NCBI GenBank assembly: GCA_030153205.1
Contig: JASLHV010000430.1
Location: 1-5,312, forward strand
Source of the DNA: Roseiarcus sp.
GTDB lineage: Bacteria; Pseudomonadota; Alphaproteobacteria; Rhizobiales; Beijerinckiaceae
Length of the DNA: 5,312 nt
Direction: 5' to 3'
Under the pieces are notes generated by a model. It searched no databases. It was not told where the DNA came from and saw only the letters and a list, made by a program, of their open reading frames with translations. The position numbers were made by a program, and so were the translations under genes. Positions 1 to 5,312 of the stretch are shown piece after piece. The stretch's first letter is position 1, and every line of letters begins with the position of its first letter.

Positions 1-2244
1 TCCCTGGACCGGCTCGCGATAGGGACCAAAGCTACGAACGAGCGGAAATCGCGTCGTCACGCCGTCGCCGGCTCCGAGCATCTGCGCGAGCGCCTCATTA
101 TCGCCGGGCGGCGCCAGCCAGAATGGGTCCTTGCAACCTTGCATCGCCGTGAAGAAGCCGGCGATCGCTTGGAGTTCAGGATGAGAGGAATCGCCGCGAA
201 GGACTGGATAGGTCAGTTCGATATCGTAGAGCGCGGCGCTGTAACGCGAACGGCGGCTATCGCGGCCGGAGACATGGCCAGCAATGTCGGTCGCAAAGCG
301 CGGCTTGATGTGGGTCGACCAGCCGAGCGTCGCGAGCGGGGGAAAGCTCGGATAGTCGCCGGGCGCAGGCGACGGTGAAGGCGGGAGCGGCGGCAGCGAC
401 GGCCCGCGGCCCGGCAGCCAGTTGCCTGTCTCCCAGTTCGCGCCGTCCGACCAGTGACTGGCCAAAAGCGGGAAGGTCGGAAAAGGCCTTGCGTCCCAAG
501 CCCAGATGCAGGAGAGCGCGAATTCGATTAGCGGAATGCCTCCCGGCGACGTCTCATTGCGGCCGTCCGCATTCCAATATTCATCGATCGCCTGCAGCGC
601 GAGCAACATGATCGTGTCATCGCGCTGCGGCAGGTAGCCGGCGCTTGCGCTCCCTGACCACAGTGACCAATAGGGCGTGCCGCTGCTGACCGATTTCGCG
701 TCGAAGAAAAGGTTGGGCTGGTTCGTCGCCTTATCCGTTGCCGGGAAGCCATATTCGATGAAAGCGAGCGGCTTCGATTGGGCGCGCCATGGCGTCGGTG
801 GCCCGTGCGGCGCCCAGCCGGCGCCGTCGCCAGCGTCATAGATGGCCTGATGGGTGTTTCGCCACCACCACCGGAACTGCTTGTTGGCGAGAAGCTGCTG
901 GTTCGGATAGTACGGATTTCGCCTTTGCGCCCGTCGATCGCCTTGCGGCGCCGATACGTGTTGATCGGAACCGTTGGGGTCAAGGGCGACACCGGCGTTG
1001 TCGCCATCGTTATAGTACCAATTGAACTTCTCGCCGCCTTCGATATTGGCCTTGAGATAGTCGAGGCTGTAGATCGTCGGTGCGCCGGAAAGGCCGAGGC
1101 CGTTGATCGCCGCGCCGGACGGCGGCCACGCCGCAGTCGGCGGCGGCGCCGCCCAATTTGCGACGTCGAGACCGCGATCGCCGGTGGTCCAGTCCGAGAG
1201 CGGCAGATAATTGTCGATCCCGACAATATCGATATTGTCGTCGGCGAAGAGCGGGTCGAGATGTGGCCATTGACCATTCTCGCCGGGGTGCTGAAAGCCC
1301 ATCCAATCGGACCAGTCCGCGGAATAAGCGACGAGGTTCTGGAGCGACGCCATATTCTTCATCAGGCCCTGTCCGTCAAAAATCGCGCGGACGTCGCCCG
1401 CTAGCGCTTGCAGCCCAGCGACGAAAGGATAATCCCAGATCGCATAACTTGAACTGTCTGTCGTACCGGCCTTGCTCCAAGCGGGTCCGCGAATGGTCTC
1501 CAAGCCGCGCAATTCCGACCCAAGAAGGAATAGATTGACGCCGCCCGCCAAGGCGCAGAGCCATGCGTAGTGAAGGATCATGCGGCGATAAGTGAAATCG
1601 GCGGGCGGACCGGAATAGGCGACCGTCAAATTCGTTGCGTCCGGCGTGAATTGGTTGCGAGCCGCCGTCCCGAGAAAAGCGTTCACGGCGGATGTCGCGT
1701 CTGCGCTCTTGTCGGGCGCATAGGCGATGAGGCCGCGCCAGGGGAAGCCGGCCGAGGTCATCAGGATGAAAGGATAGAAGACGATTCTAAAGCCGCGCGC
1801 TTTCAGATCTTGAATGCAACGAACGACGCTCTGATCGGATGGCGTGCCACCATAGACCGCGCCGCCGCCGCTGGTGGGAATCTGAATGAGACCCGGCGAC
1901 GATTGAGTGAGGCTCGAGACCCGCCAGGAATCGGCGACCCAGGAGCCTCCCGAGAGACACTCGAAGGAGCCGCCAATAAAGTTGGTCGAAGGATAGATAT
2001 GACAGGCCGCTGCATTCGTGGAATCGCCAAACCAAGCGCAAACAAGAGACACCGTTCGACATTCCGGATGCGCAGCCTGCAACTGATCGAGCGCAAAGGA
2101 ATAATCGGTCTTCGCGCCGCCCGGCGCATGGAACGTATTTATGCCCGCCGTCACGCCGCCGGCTTGAGCGCCTTGATAAGGGATAGTGTCATAGGTGAAC
2201 TCGCCAGTCGCCGGGAGAAGGTGCACGCCGCCGACGAATGTCAT
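1..2244 (-). CDS. Tail-tip protein: GTA TIM-barrel domain fused to DUF2460 domain (3' end beyond window)
   Basis: An open frame of 748 codons runs from ATG at 2244 to base 1 without a stop, so the C-terminus is missing. Residues about 1-610 resemble the GTA_TIM domain of Rhodobacter GTA gp15. Landmarks are FALDQLQAAHPECRTVSLV near the N-terminus, YGGTPSDQSVVR, NLFLLGSELRG (237-247), IDIVGIDNYLPLSDW (338-352), KPLAFIEYGFPATDK (491-505), NQPNLFFD (508-515), WAWDARPFP (581-589) and DGANWETGNWLPGR (600-613). A proline-rich linker follows (615-632). Residues about 634-748 match the start of DUF2460, the Dit-like tail protein family: LGWSTHIKPRF (640-650), ELTYPVLRG (676-684), FFTAMQGCKDPFWL (697-710) and GAGDGVTTRFPLVRSFG (724-740). 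DUF2460 usually has about 200 residues, so roughly 80 or more lie off the left edge. The start is supported by a GGAGG seven bases upstream. Expected role: structural protein of the tail tip or baseplate, perhaps with glycan-degrading activity; the enzymatic role is inference. The family assignment is strong, the exact product name less so. Confidence 0.93.
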   Translation of the reverse strand, partial: MTFVGGVHLLPATGEFTYDTIPYQGAQAGGVTAGINTFHAPGGAKTDYSFALDQLQAAHPECRTVSLVCAWFGDSTNAAACHIYPSTNFIGGSFECLSGGSWVADSWRVSSLTQSSPGLIQIPTSGGGAVYGGTPSDQSVVRCIQDLKARGFRIVFYPFILMTSAGFPWRGLIAYAPDKSADATSAVNAFLGTAARNQFTPDATNLTVAYSGPPADFTYRRMILHYAWLCALAGGVNLFLLGSELRGLETIRGPAWSKAGTTDSSSYAIWDYPFVAGLQALAGDVRAIFDGQGLMKNMASLQNLVAYSADWSDWMGFQHPGENGQWPHLDPLFADDNIDIVGIDNYLPLSDWTTGDRGLDVANWAAPPPTAAWPPSGAAINGLGLSGAPTIYSLDYLKANIEGGEKFNWYYNDGDNAGVALDPNGSDQHVSAPQGDRRAQRRNPYYPNQQLLANKQFRWWWRNTHQAIYDAGDGAGWAPHGPPTPWRAQSKPLAFIEYGFPATDKATNQPNLFFDAKSVSSGTPYWSLWSGSASAGYLPQRDDTIMLLALQAIDEYWNADGRNETSPGGIPLIEFALSCIWAWDARPFPTFPLLASHWSDGANWETGNWLPGRGPSLPPLPPSPSPAPGDYPSFPPLATLGWSTHIKPRFATDIAGHVSGRDSRRSRYSAALYDIELTYPVLRGDSSHPELQAIAGFFTAMQGCKDPFWLAPPGDNEALAQMLGAGDGVTTRFPLVRSFGPYREPVQG

Positions 2245-2251
2245 TCCTTCG

Positions 2252-2256
2252 CCTCC
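2252..2256 (-). promoter_or_regulatory. Ribosome binding site of the TIM-barrel/DUF2460 gene
   Basis: On the minus strand GGAGG is followed by CGAAGGA and then ATG at 2244, a spacing of seven bases. It fixes this start codon and shows that the gene has its own translation initiation although it lies far downstream of the tape measure gene. Confidence 0.8.
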
Positions 2257-2263
2257 GTTGTTC

Positions 2264-2285
2264 AGGGCTGTGCAAGGGCTGTGCA
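2264..2285. repeat. Perfect 11-bp tandem duplication
   Basis: The unit agggctgtgca occurs twice head to tail (2264-2274 and 2275-2285), one helical turn apart. It lies between the ribosome binding site of the leftward gene and the start of the rightward gene. It could be a pair of protein-binding half-sites on the same DNA face, or a simple slippage duplication. A nine-base piece of the unit, ggctgtgca, recurs at 2400-2408 inside the lipoprotein signal sequence. Confidence 0.85.
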
Positions 2286-2354
2286 AATAAGCGCCTATGC
2301 CTCGCTCCGTCTCCGTGATCAAATCGACCAAAAGCGGCGAAGCGGGGGCTCGTC

Positions 2355-3485
2355 ATGAAAAGTTGGATCGGAACAGCGGCGCTCGCGCCGATGATTGTCG
2401 GCTGTGCAGGTTCGGCGGTGCGTGAACAAGTGGTCGATATGGGACCGAATATAGGTTCGGTCGAGGAACGCATGATCTTGACGAATGTGGGGACGTTTAT
2501 TGATCGGCCCTGGGCGCTCCCGGGCCATGTTGAGATCAATTCCGGTTCAGTGCAAAACCAAGATCAGGCGGCCCTTGCGCTGACTCTGCCTTTCGCTACG
2601 ACCCAAAAAGTCGCAAATCCGAGCGGCACTGGCTTGCAGGAAACCGATAGCTTTTCGCTACTCCCCGTGACCGACACCGACGATCTGAGGCGATTGCGCG
2701 CACTTTACCATTTCGCTGTCTGCCCAGATCCGGTCATGCTGAGGGCTGAATGGCAGCGATCGGAAGAAGCTGAAAAGGCACCGCCCATCGTCGCGAAAGC
2801 CATTGTCGAACCGCATGACGCAGAGAAAAAAAGAGAGGACATCAAGCACTTCAAGGAAGCTCTCGATGCGCGGCCAGCCGAGACGCTCGGCATAACACCA
2901 GAAACAAAGGAAGCAATCAGCGACGCCGCGAAGAAAGCTCAGGAAGTCTTTAAGCAGAACGATATTGAGTTTGAGACCGGGGCGCAGACTTTCAAAGAAC
3001 TACAGAGCAAAGCGGAACCTCTTAGAAGGCTCAATATCACACCGTTTTCGCTCGTCGTGAATGGAGAGGCCCCCGGCAAGTCGACCAAGGGCAAATCGAT
3101 TACAGCGGCGCCAAGCGGCGCGGACAAGAGCGGCTCTACGACCGCCGCAATCAAGCGCATTCTCGACAGCCGCTTGGCATTGGCCCTGAAAATCCAAGGT
3201 CATCCTGTCTACTGGGACGGGCCGCCCGTGGCTGCATGCCATATCTCATATTCGGACCATCGCCCTCGCCCTGATTCCGTTGCGCTCGGCGTTTACAACG
3301 GGCACGCGCTTTTCACCGATCCCGATGGCAAAGCCTTCGGCGATTTTTCGCTTGCGGTTTTGTCCGCGGGTCCCGATACGACCGGCTATCCTTCGCTCCC
3401 AGACCTGTCGTCGAAGGCGAAGACTACCGGCGGAGCCGCCGCCTTTGGCGCCGCCATTTCTTCGGCGACGACCTCGGGACACTGA
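2355..3485 (+). CDS. Probable outer-membrane lipoprotein of unknown function, antisense to the tail genes
   Basis: This 376-residue protein starts with a short lipoprotein-like signal sequence and a lipobox, IVGC, with the acceptor cysteine at residue 17. Residue 18 is alanine rather than aspartate, which favours outer-membrane sorting. Residues 35-80 contain SVEERMILTNVGTFIDRPW and a Q/A-rich stretch ending ALALTLPF. This distantly recalls bacterial lipoproteins with an 'ILxNIVR...P' start, but I cannot name a family. Then come DTDDLRRLRALYHFAV (107-122), a charged, probably helical middle (130-225) with many Lys and Glu, a polar Ser/Thr/Lys linker (238-262), and a C-terminal domain (265-350) with YWDGPP and LGVYNGHALFTDPDG. 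Cysteines 123 and 295 could pair. A G-rich stretch (2344-2348) six bases before the ATG is a weak ribosome binding site. The gene points against the tail operon and stops 16 bases from the tape measure stop. A moron role such as superinfection exclusion is possible but unproven. Confidence 0.82.
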   Translation: MKSWIGTAALAPMIVGCAGSAVREQVVDMGPNIGSVEERMILTNVGTFIDRPWALPGHVEINSGSVQNQDQAALALTLPFATTQKVANPSGTGLQETDSFSLLPVTDTDDLRRLRALYHFAVCPDPVMLRAEWQRSEEAEKAPPIVAKAIVEPHDAEKKREDIKHFKEALDARPAETLGITPETKEAISDAAKKAQEVFKQNDIEFETGAQTFKELQSKAEPLRRLNITPFSLVVNGEAPGKSTKGKSITAAPSGADKSGSTTAAIKRILDSRLALALKIQGHPVYWDGPPVAACHISYSDHRPRPDSVALGVYNGHALFTDPDGKAFGDFSLAVLSAGPDTTGYPSLPDLSSKAKTTGGAAAFGAAISSATTSGH

Positions 3486-3501
3486 GCTGGTGCTAGCCGG
3501 T

Positions 3502-4824
3502 TCATGCGCCGAGCCGCCGTAGGCCGAGCAGAGCGCCATGACGCGCCGCTTCGTCCATCGCTTTTGCCAAGCCGGCGCTATTGCCTTTGACCCATTGCGC
3601 GACGGATCCGGAGTCGATCGCGGAGACGTGGAAATTGGTCGTCGGATGAATATGAACAGCGCGGCTTGTACTTACCGGAGCGCTTTCGCCGTGCGACGCG
3701 CCCGTCAGCATGTCGCGAAAGGCCGTGGCCTGCGCGGCAGGCATCACCAATTCATTGTGATGGATCAAGGTCAGCATGTCGCGTGGGACCTGCCACATGC
3801 CGATATCGGCCGAGGCCACGGCGCCCGCCATGCCAGCGACGGTCGCCTGCGCGGCTGCGGCGGGACCCGCCGCGAGCGGCCCCATGATCGGCGAGAGAAA
3901 GCCGAAGACGCCGGCGAAAGCCTCCGCCGCCGATGAAAGGATGGAGCGAATGATCGTCGCCGCTTGTGTGGCGAGGGAAGCAGACGCCCCTGCCCTCTCC
4001 GCGCCGGTGCGCGCGACGACGCCGGCGCTTGTCGCCGCAGTCTTCGCCGCTTCATTGGCGACATGCTGGACGACCGTAGTCTCGCCCCATTCGATGAATT
4101 TGATCAGCAGATCGCTGAGGATGTTCTTGTACGCTGTCCGCCAGTTGGTCGTCCCCGCGAGCAGGCCATGCAATTGTGAATTGAAGCTCTGTGTGACCGC
4201 GTTGGCGTAGCTTTCATATTGCTGCTGCTGCTGGCTGATCGATTTTTGGATGAGCTGGTCGACCTGGTCTTGATGGCGGCGTTCGGCGTCGAGAATTTTG
4301 TCGTTGATGATTTGCTTTTGCGTCAGCGTTTGGTTGCCAAGGCCCATCTCTTTTTGCAGAAGCCCGAGTTCGGCCTGATATTCCTCGTCCATTGCTTGAC
4401 GCGACAGGCTCGCTTTCTGGGCCTGCGTAATTTCGTGGCGCTGCGCTTCCTGAGCGTAGAGCGCAAGCTTCTGCCGCAAACCGTCCTCGACGGCTTTGAC
4501 CTCTTCGTTCACGGCGAGCTTTGCGGCGCGAGCGGCGTCGGCATAAGAAGCATCGTCGTTTTGTCGCAAGGCGGTCGCGGCCTGGGCGCGGGCGGCGGCA
4601 AGCGATTTCTCGATTGAAGCCGACGAGAGCAGCGCCGCGTCGAAGGCGCGAAGCTTGTCCGGCGACATCGAAGCGGCGATCGTCGCCCCCAGCGCGGCAT
4701 AGTGTTCGTTCATCTGACTCGCCACCGCCGAAAGGTCGGCGAGCGCATCCTTCGCCTGCGCGACACCGCTGGCGAGATCGTCGACAGAAGCGGAGAAACG
4801 GACTTCGAGATTGGCGTCGGACAT
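3502..4824 (-). CDS. Phage tail tape measure protein
   Basis: The 440-residue product sets tail length and occupies the tail tube before DNA ejection. Residues 1-215 are strongly helical and coiled-coil-like, rich in Ala, Gln, Glu and Lys, with a five-glutamine run at 198-202 encoded by CAG repeats. Residues 230-260 (AYKNILSDLLIKFIEWGETT and following) and the Ala/Gly-rich hydrophobic stretch 283-338 are typical of the C-terminal part of proteobacterial tape measure proteins. So is the segment 340-373, DIGMWQVP...LIHHNELVMPAAQA..FRDML. The C-terminal 60 residues are less conserved-looking. I chose ATG at 4824 over an in-frame TTG at 4830 because GGAGA (4835-4831) is six bases before the ATG but directly abuts the TTG. 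At roughly 0.15 nm per residue the tail would be near 66 nm. It follows the chaperone genes and is followed, unusually, by an antisense gene. Confidence 0.9.
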   Translation of the reverse strand: MSDANLEVRFSASVDDLASGVAQAKDALADLSAVASQMNEHYAALGATIAASMSPDKLRAFDAALLSSASIEKSLAAARAQAATALRQNDDASYADAARAAKLAVNEEVKAVEDGLRQKLALYAQEAQRHEITQAQKASLSRQAMDEEYQAELGLLQKEMGLGNQTLTQKQIINDKILDAERRHQDQVDQLIQKSISQQQQQYESYANAVTQSFNSQLHGLLAGTTNWRTAYKNILSDLLIKFIEWGETTVVQHVANEAAKTAATSAGVVARTGAERAGASASLATQAATIIRSILSSAAEAFAGVFGFLSPIMGPLAAGPAAAAQATVAGMAGAVASADIGMWQVPRDMLTLIHHNELVMPAAQATAFRDMLTGASHGESAPVSTSRAVHIHPTTNFHVSAIDSGSVAQWVKGNSAGLAKAMDEAARHGALLGLRRLGA

Positions 4825-4830
4825 TGGCAA

Positions 4831-4835
4831 TCTCC
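4831..4835 (-). promoter_or_regulatory. Ribosome binding site of the tape measure gene
   Basis: Minus-strand GGAGA is followed by TTGCCA and then ATG at 4824. This spacing decides for the ATG and against the TTG at 4830. Confidence 0.7.
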
Positions 4836-4884
4836 GAGCGACGAGAAGAGGAGTATCCCTCGCGCGAAAGGAACAGAGCTGAGG

Positions 4885-5007
4885 TCAGCCGCCGGCCAAC
4901 AACGCTCTTAGCGCGCAATCGGGATCAAAAAAGTCGGCCTCACGATGCGCGACGGCATTGAGTAAGAAGCGATCGTCGGATATCGGCCAAGAATCACCGT
5001 CCGCCAT
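4885..5007 (-). CDS. Small 40-residue protein between chaperone and tape measure genes
   Basis: The frame from ATG at 5007 to TGA at 4885 encodes 40 residues: MADGDSWPISDDRFLLN at the N-terminus and an acidic, hydrophobic C-terminal half with DFFDPDCALRALL. Its first 14 bases overlap the 3' end of the preceding chaperone frame, so its translation could be coupled to chaperone termination; the ribosome binding site itself is weak. The position matches the short extra genes often found just before tape measure genes, such as the small gp10.1-type ORF of GTA clusters, but I see no clear family motif. An in-frame TTG at 5094 would give a longer version with an arginine-rich, unlikely N-terminus. 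A chance ORF remains possible. Confidence 0.45.
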   Translation of the reverse strand: MADGDSWPISDDRFLLNAVAHREADFFDPDCALRALLAGG

Positions 5008-5248
5008 CGCCAAGAGCCGCCTGCAGAGCCGCCAATGTCGTATGCCGGCGTGCGCTGGCGACGCTCTCCGGCTTGGACGGCGGCTTGTACCCAATGAGGG
5101 CGGCGATCAGCCAATGCGCCGGCGGATTGGCGCGCCATTCCTCTTGCAGCGCGGTGAGTCGCGGCGTGGTCAAGCCATCCAGCGCCTCGTCCCAAGTCCA
5201 GCCGGTATTGGCGACGACATGGGCGATCAGGCGGTCGAAATCGACTCC
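4994..5248 (-). CDS. Tail assembly chaperone, frameshift extension (gpT-like part of a gpGT-like fusion)
   Basis: This frame gives GVDFDRLIAHVV, then WTWDEALDGLTTPRLTALQ, EEWRANPPAHWLIAALIGYK and an Ala/Arg-rich tail ending at TGA 4996-4994. The pattern W-x-W-(D/E) ... L...L...W...PP.H.L.AA..GY fits what I know of phage tail assembly chaperones, and the position just before the tape measure gene fits too. The frame is open only from 5290 and contains no ATG, GTG or TTG before the conserved segment; the first TTG is inside it. It therefore seems to be expressed as a -1 fusion with the upstream frame, as in lambda gpGT. The fusion partner would recruit the tape measure protein during tail tube assembly. 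An alternative is one gene broken by a sequencing error or mutation. Confidence 0.75.
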   Translation of the reverse strand, partial: GVDFDRLIAHVVANTGWTWDEALDGLTTPRLTALQEEWRANPPAHWLIAALIGYKPPSKPESVASARRHTTLAALQAALGDGGR

Positions 5249-5312
5249 CCCATGGCGCGCAGCGCCTCCGGCGCCGCTGCTTGCGCAACGTCAGGATCGA
5301 CCGGTCTCAAGC
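5227..5312 (-). CDS. 3' end of upstream tail chaperone frame (gpG-like; 5' end beyond window)
   Basis: The last 27 codons before TGA at 5229-5227 encode LRPVDPDVAQAAAPEALRAM followed by GESISTA. The start is outside the right edge. The stretch is too short to assign a family by itself; the gpG-like call rests on its overlap with the start-less chaperone frame and on the shared slippery run. It could instead be an unrelated preceding gene, for example one ending by normal termination. If the gpG model holds, most ribosomes stop at 5227 and a minority shift into the extension frame. Confidence 0.6.
   Translation of the reverse strand, partial: LRPVDPDVAQAAAPEALRAMGESISTA
5245..5251 (-). other. 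Candidate programmed -1 ribosomal frameshift site
   Basis: In the upstream frame the codons are ATG GGG GAG (5253-5245). The glycine tRNA on GGG (5250-5248) can slip one base back onto GGG (5251-5249), after which reading continues GGA GTC GAT in the chaperone extension frame. The site lies six codons before the upstream stop and inside the only window (5290-5227) where both frames are open. It is not a perfect X-XXY-YYZ heptamer, because the A-site codon GAG re-pairs poorly with GGA, so slippage would rely mainly on the P-site tRNA. Confidence 0.55.

Larger units (their letters stand above)
2245..2354. promoter_or_regulatory. Divergent intergenic region between the tail-tip and lipoprotein genes
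   Basis: This 110-bp stretch separates two divergent starts and should hold promoter signals for at least the plus-strand lipoprotein gene. Leftward, TTGATC (2322-2317) and CATAGG (2299-2294) are 17 bases apart, a weak sigma-70-like pair matching the consensus at 4/6 and 3/6 positions. Rightward I find no convincing -35/-10 pair; TTGTTC at 2258-2263 has no good -10 partner. The region also holds an 11-bp tandem duplication. The promoter function is inferred from gene layout, not from strong motifs. Confidence 0.4.

Noticed and set aside
528..1277. A 249-codon minus-strand open frame.
   Set aside because: It is out of frame with the TIM-barrel coding, which is continuous here, and its translation is Arg/Ser-rich low-complexity sequence.
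778..1404. A 208-codon plus-strand open frame with a fairly protein-like translation.
   Set aside because: It lies opposite conserved TIM-barrel motifs (IDIVGIDNYLPL and others); I see no ribosome binding site or family motif.
1570..2358. A 262-codon plus-strand open frame whose stop overlaps the lipoprotein ATG as ATGA.
   Set aside because: The ATGA overlap looks like coupling, but the frame lies opposite the well-recognised TIM-barrel frame, and its Arg/Ala-rich translation shows no domain. It is a shadow of high-GC coding on the other strand.
4825..4830. A TTG start two codons upstream for the tape measure protein.
   Set aside because: It leaves no spacing from the GGAGA ribosome binding site; the ATG at 4824 has six bases of spacing.
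4848..4861. Small hairpin GAGGGATACTCCTC in the gap before the tape measure gene.
   Set aside because: Only four to five pairs including a G-T, without a T-run; too weak for a terminator.
4214..4918. A 234-codon minus-strand open frame overlapping the tape measure gene.
   Set aside because: Arg-rich translation in another frame of a well-supported tape measure gene.
4908..5288. A 126-codon minus-strand open frame in the third frame, starting at TTG.
   Set aside because: Arg-rich translation without a family pattern; the neighbouring frame carries the chaperone-like motifs.

Overview
The window is a piece of a siphophage-type tail gene cluster from a GC-rich bacterium. The proteins match, by my own pattern recognition, the tail proteins of alphaproteobacterial gene transfer agents (GTA, Rhodobacter type) and related prophages. 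A Hyphomicrobiales-like host (for example the Methylocystis/Methylosinus group) is plausible but not proven. Whether it is a complete prophage, a remnant or a domesticated particle cannot be decided here, because no head, integrase or lysis gene lies inside the window.

The tail genes are on the minus strand and read from right to left. At the right edge (5312-5227) is the 3' end of an upstream frame. It overlaps a second frame (to 4994) that has no usable start codon and can be reached by a -1 shift at a GGGGGA run. This is the arrangement of the lambda gpG/gpGT tail-assembly chaperones. A candidate 40-residue ORF (5007-4885) overlaps the end of the chaperone frame, and a 440-residue tape measure protein (4824-3502) follows.

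The next tail gene starts at 2244 and runs off the left edge. Its 748 visible codons encode a GTA-type TIM-barrel (GTA_TIM) domain, a proline-rich linker and the beginning of a DUF2460 (distal tail protein-like) domain. In the classical GTA order, DUF2460 is a separate gene right after the tape measure and the TIM barrel belongs to a later, very large baseplate protein. Here the two are joined in one chain.

Between the tape measure gene and this fusion gene, on the opposite strand, is a 376-codon gene for a probable lipoprotein (2355-3485). It has its own 110-bp divergent upstream region containing a perfect 11-bp tandem duplication. It looks like a moron-style insertion in the tail operon; its function is unknown to me. 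The chaperones are expected to hold the tape measure during tail assembly, the tape measure to set tail length, and the fusion protein to form the tail tip and possibly act on cell-envelope glycans.
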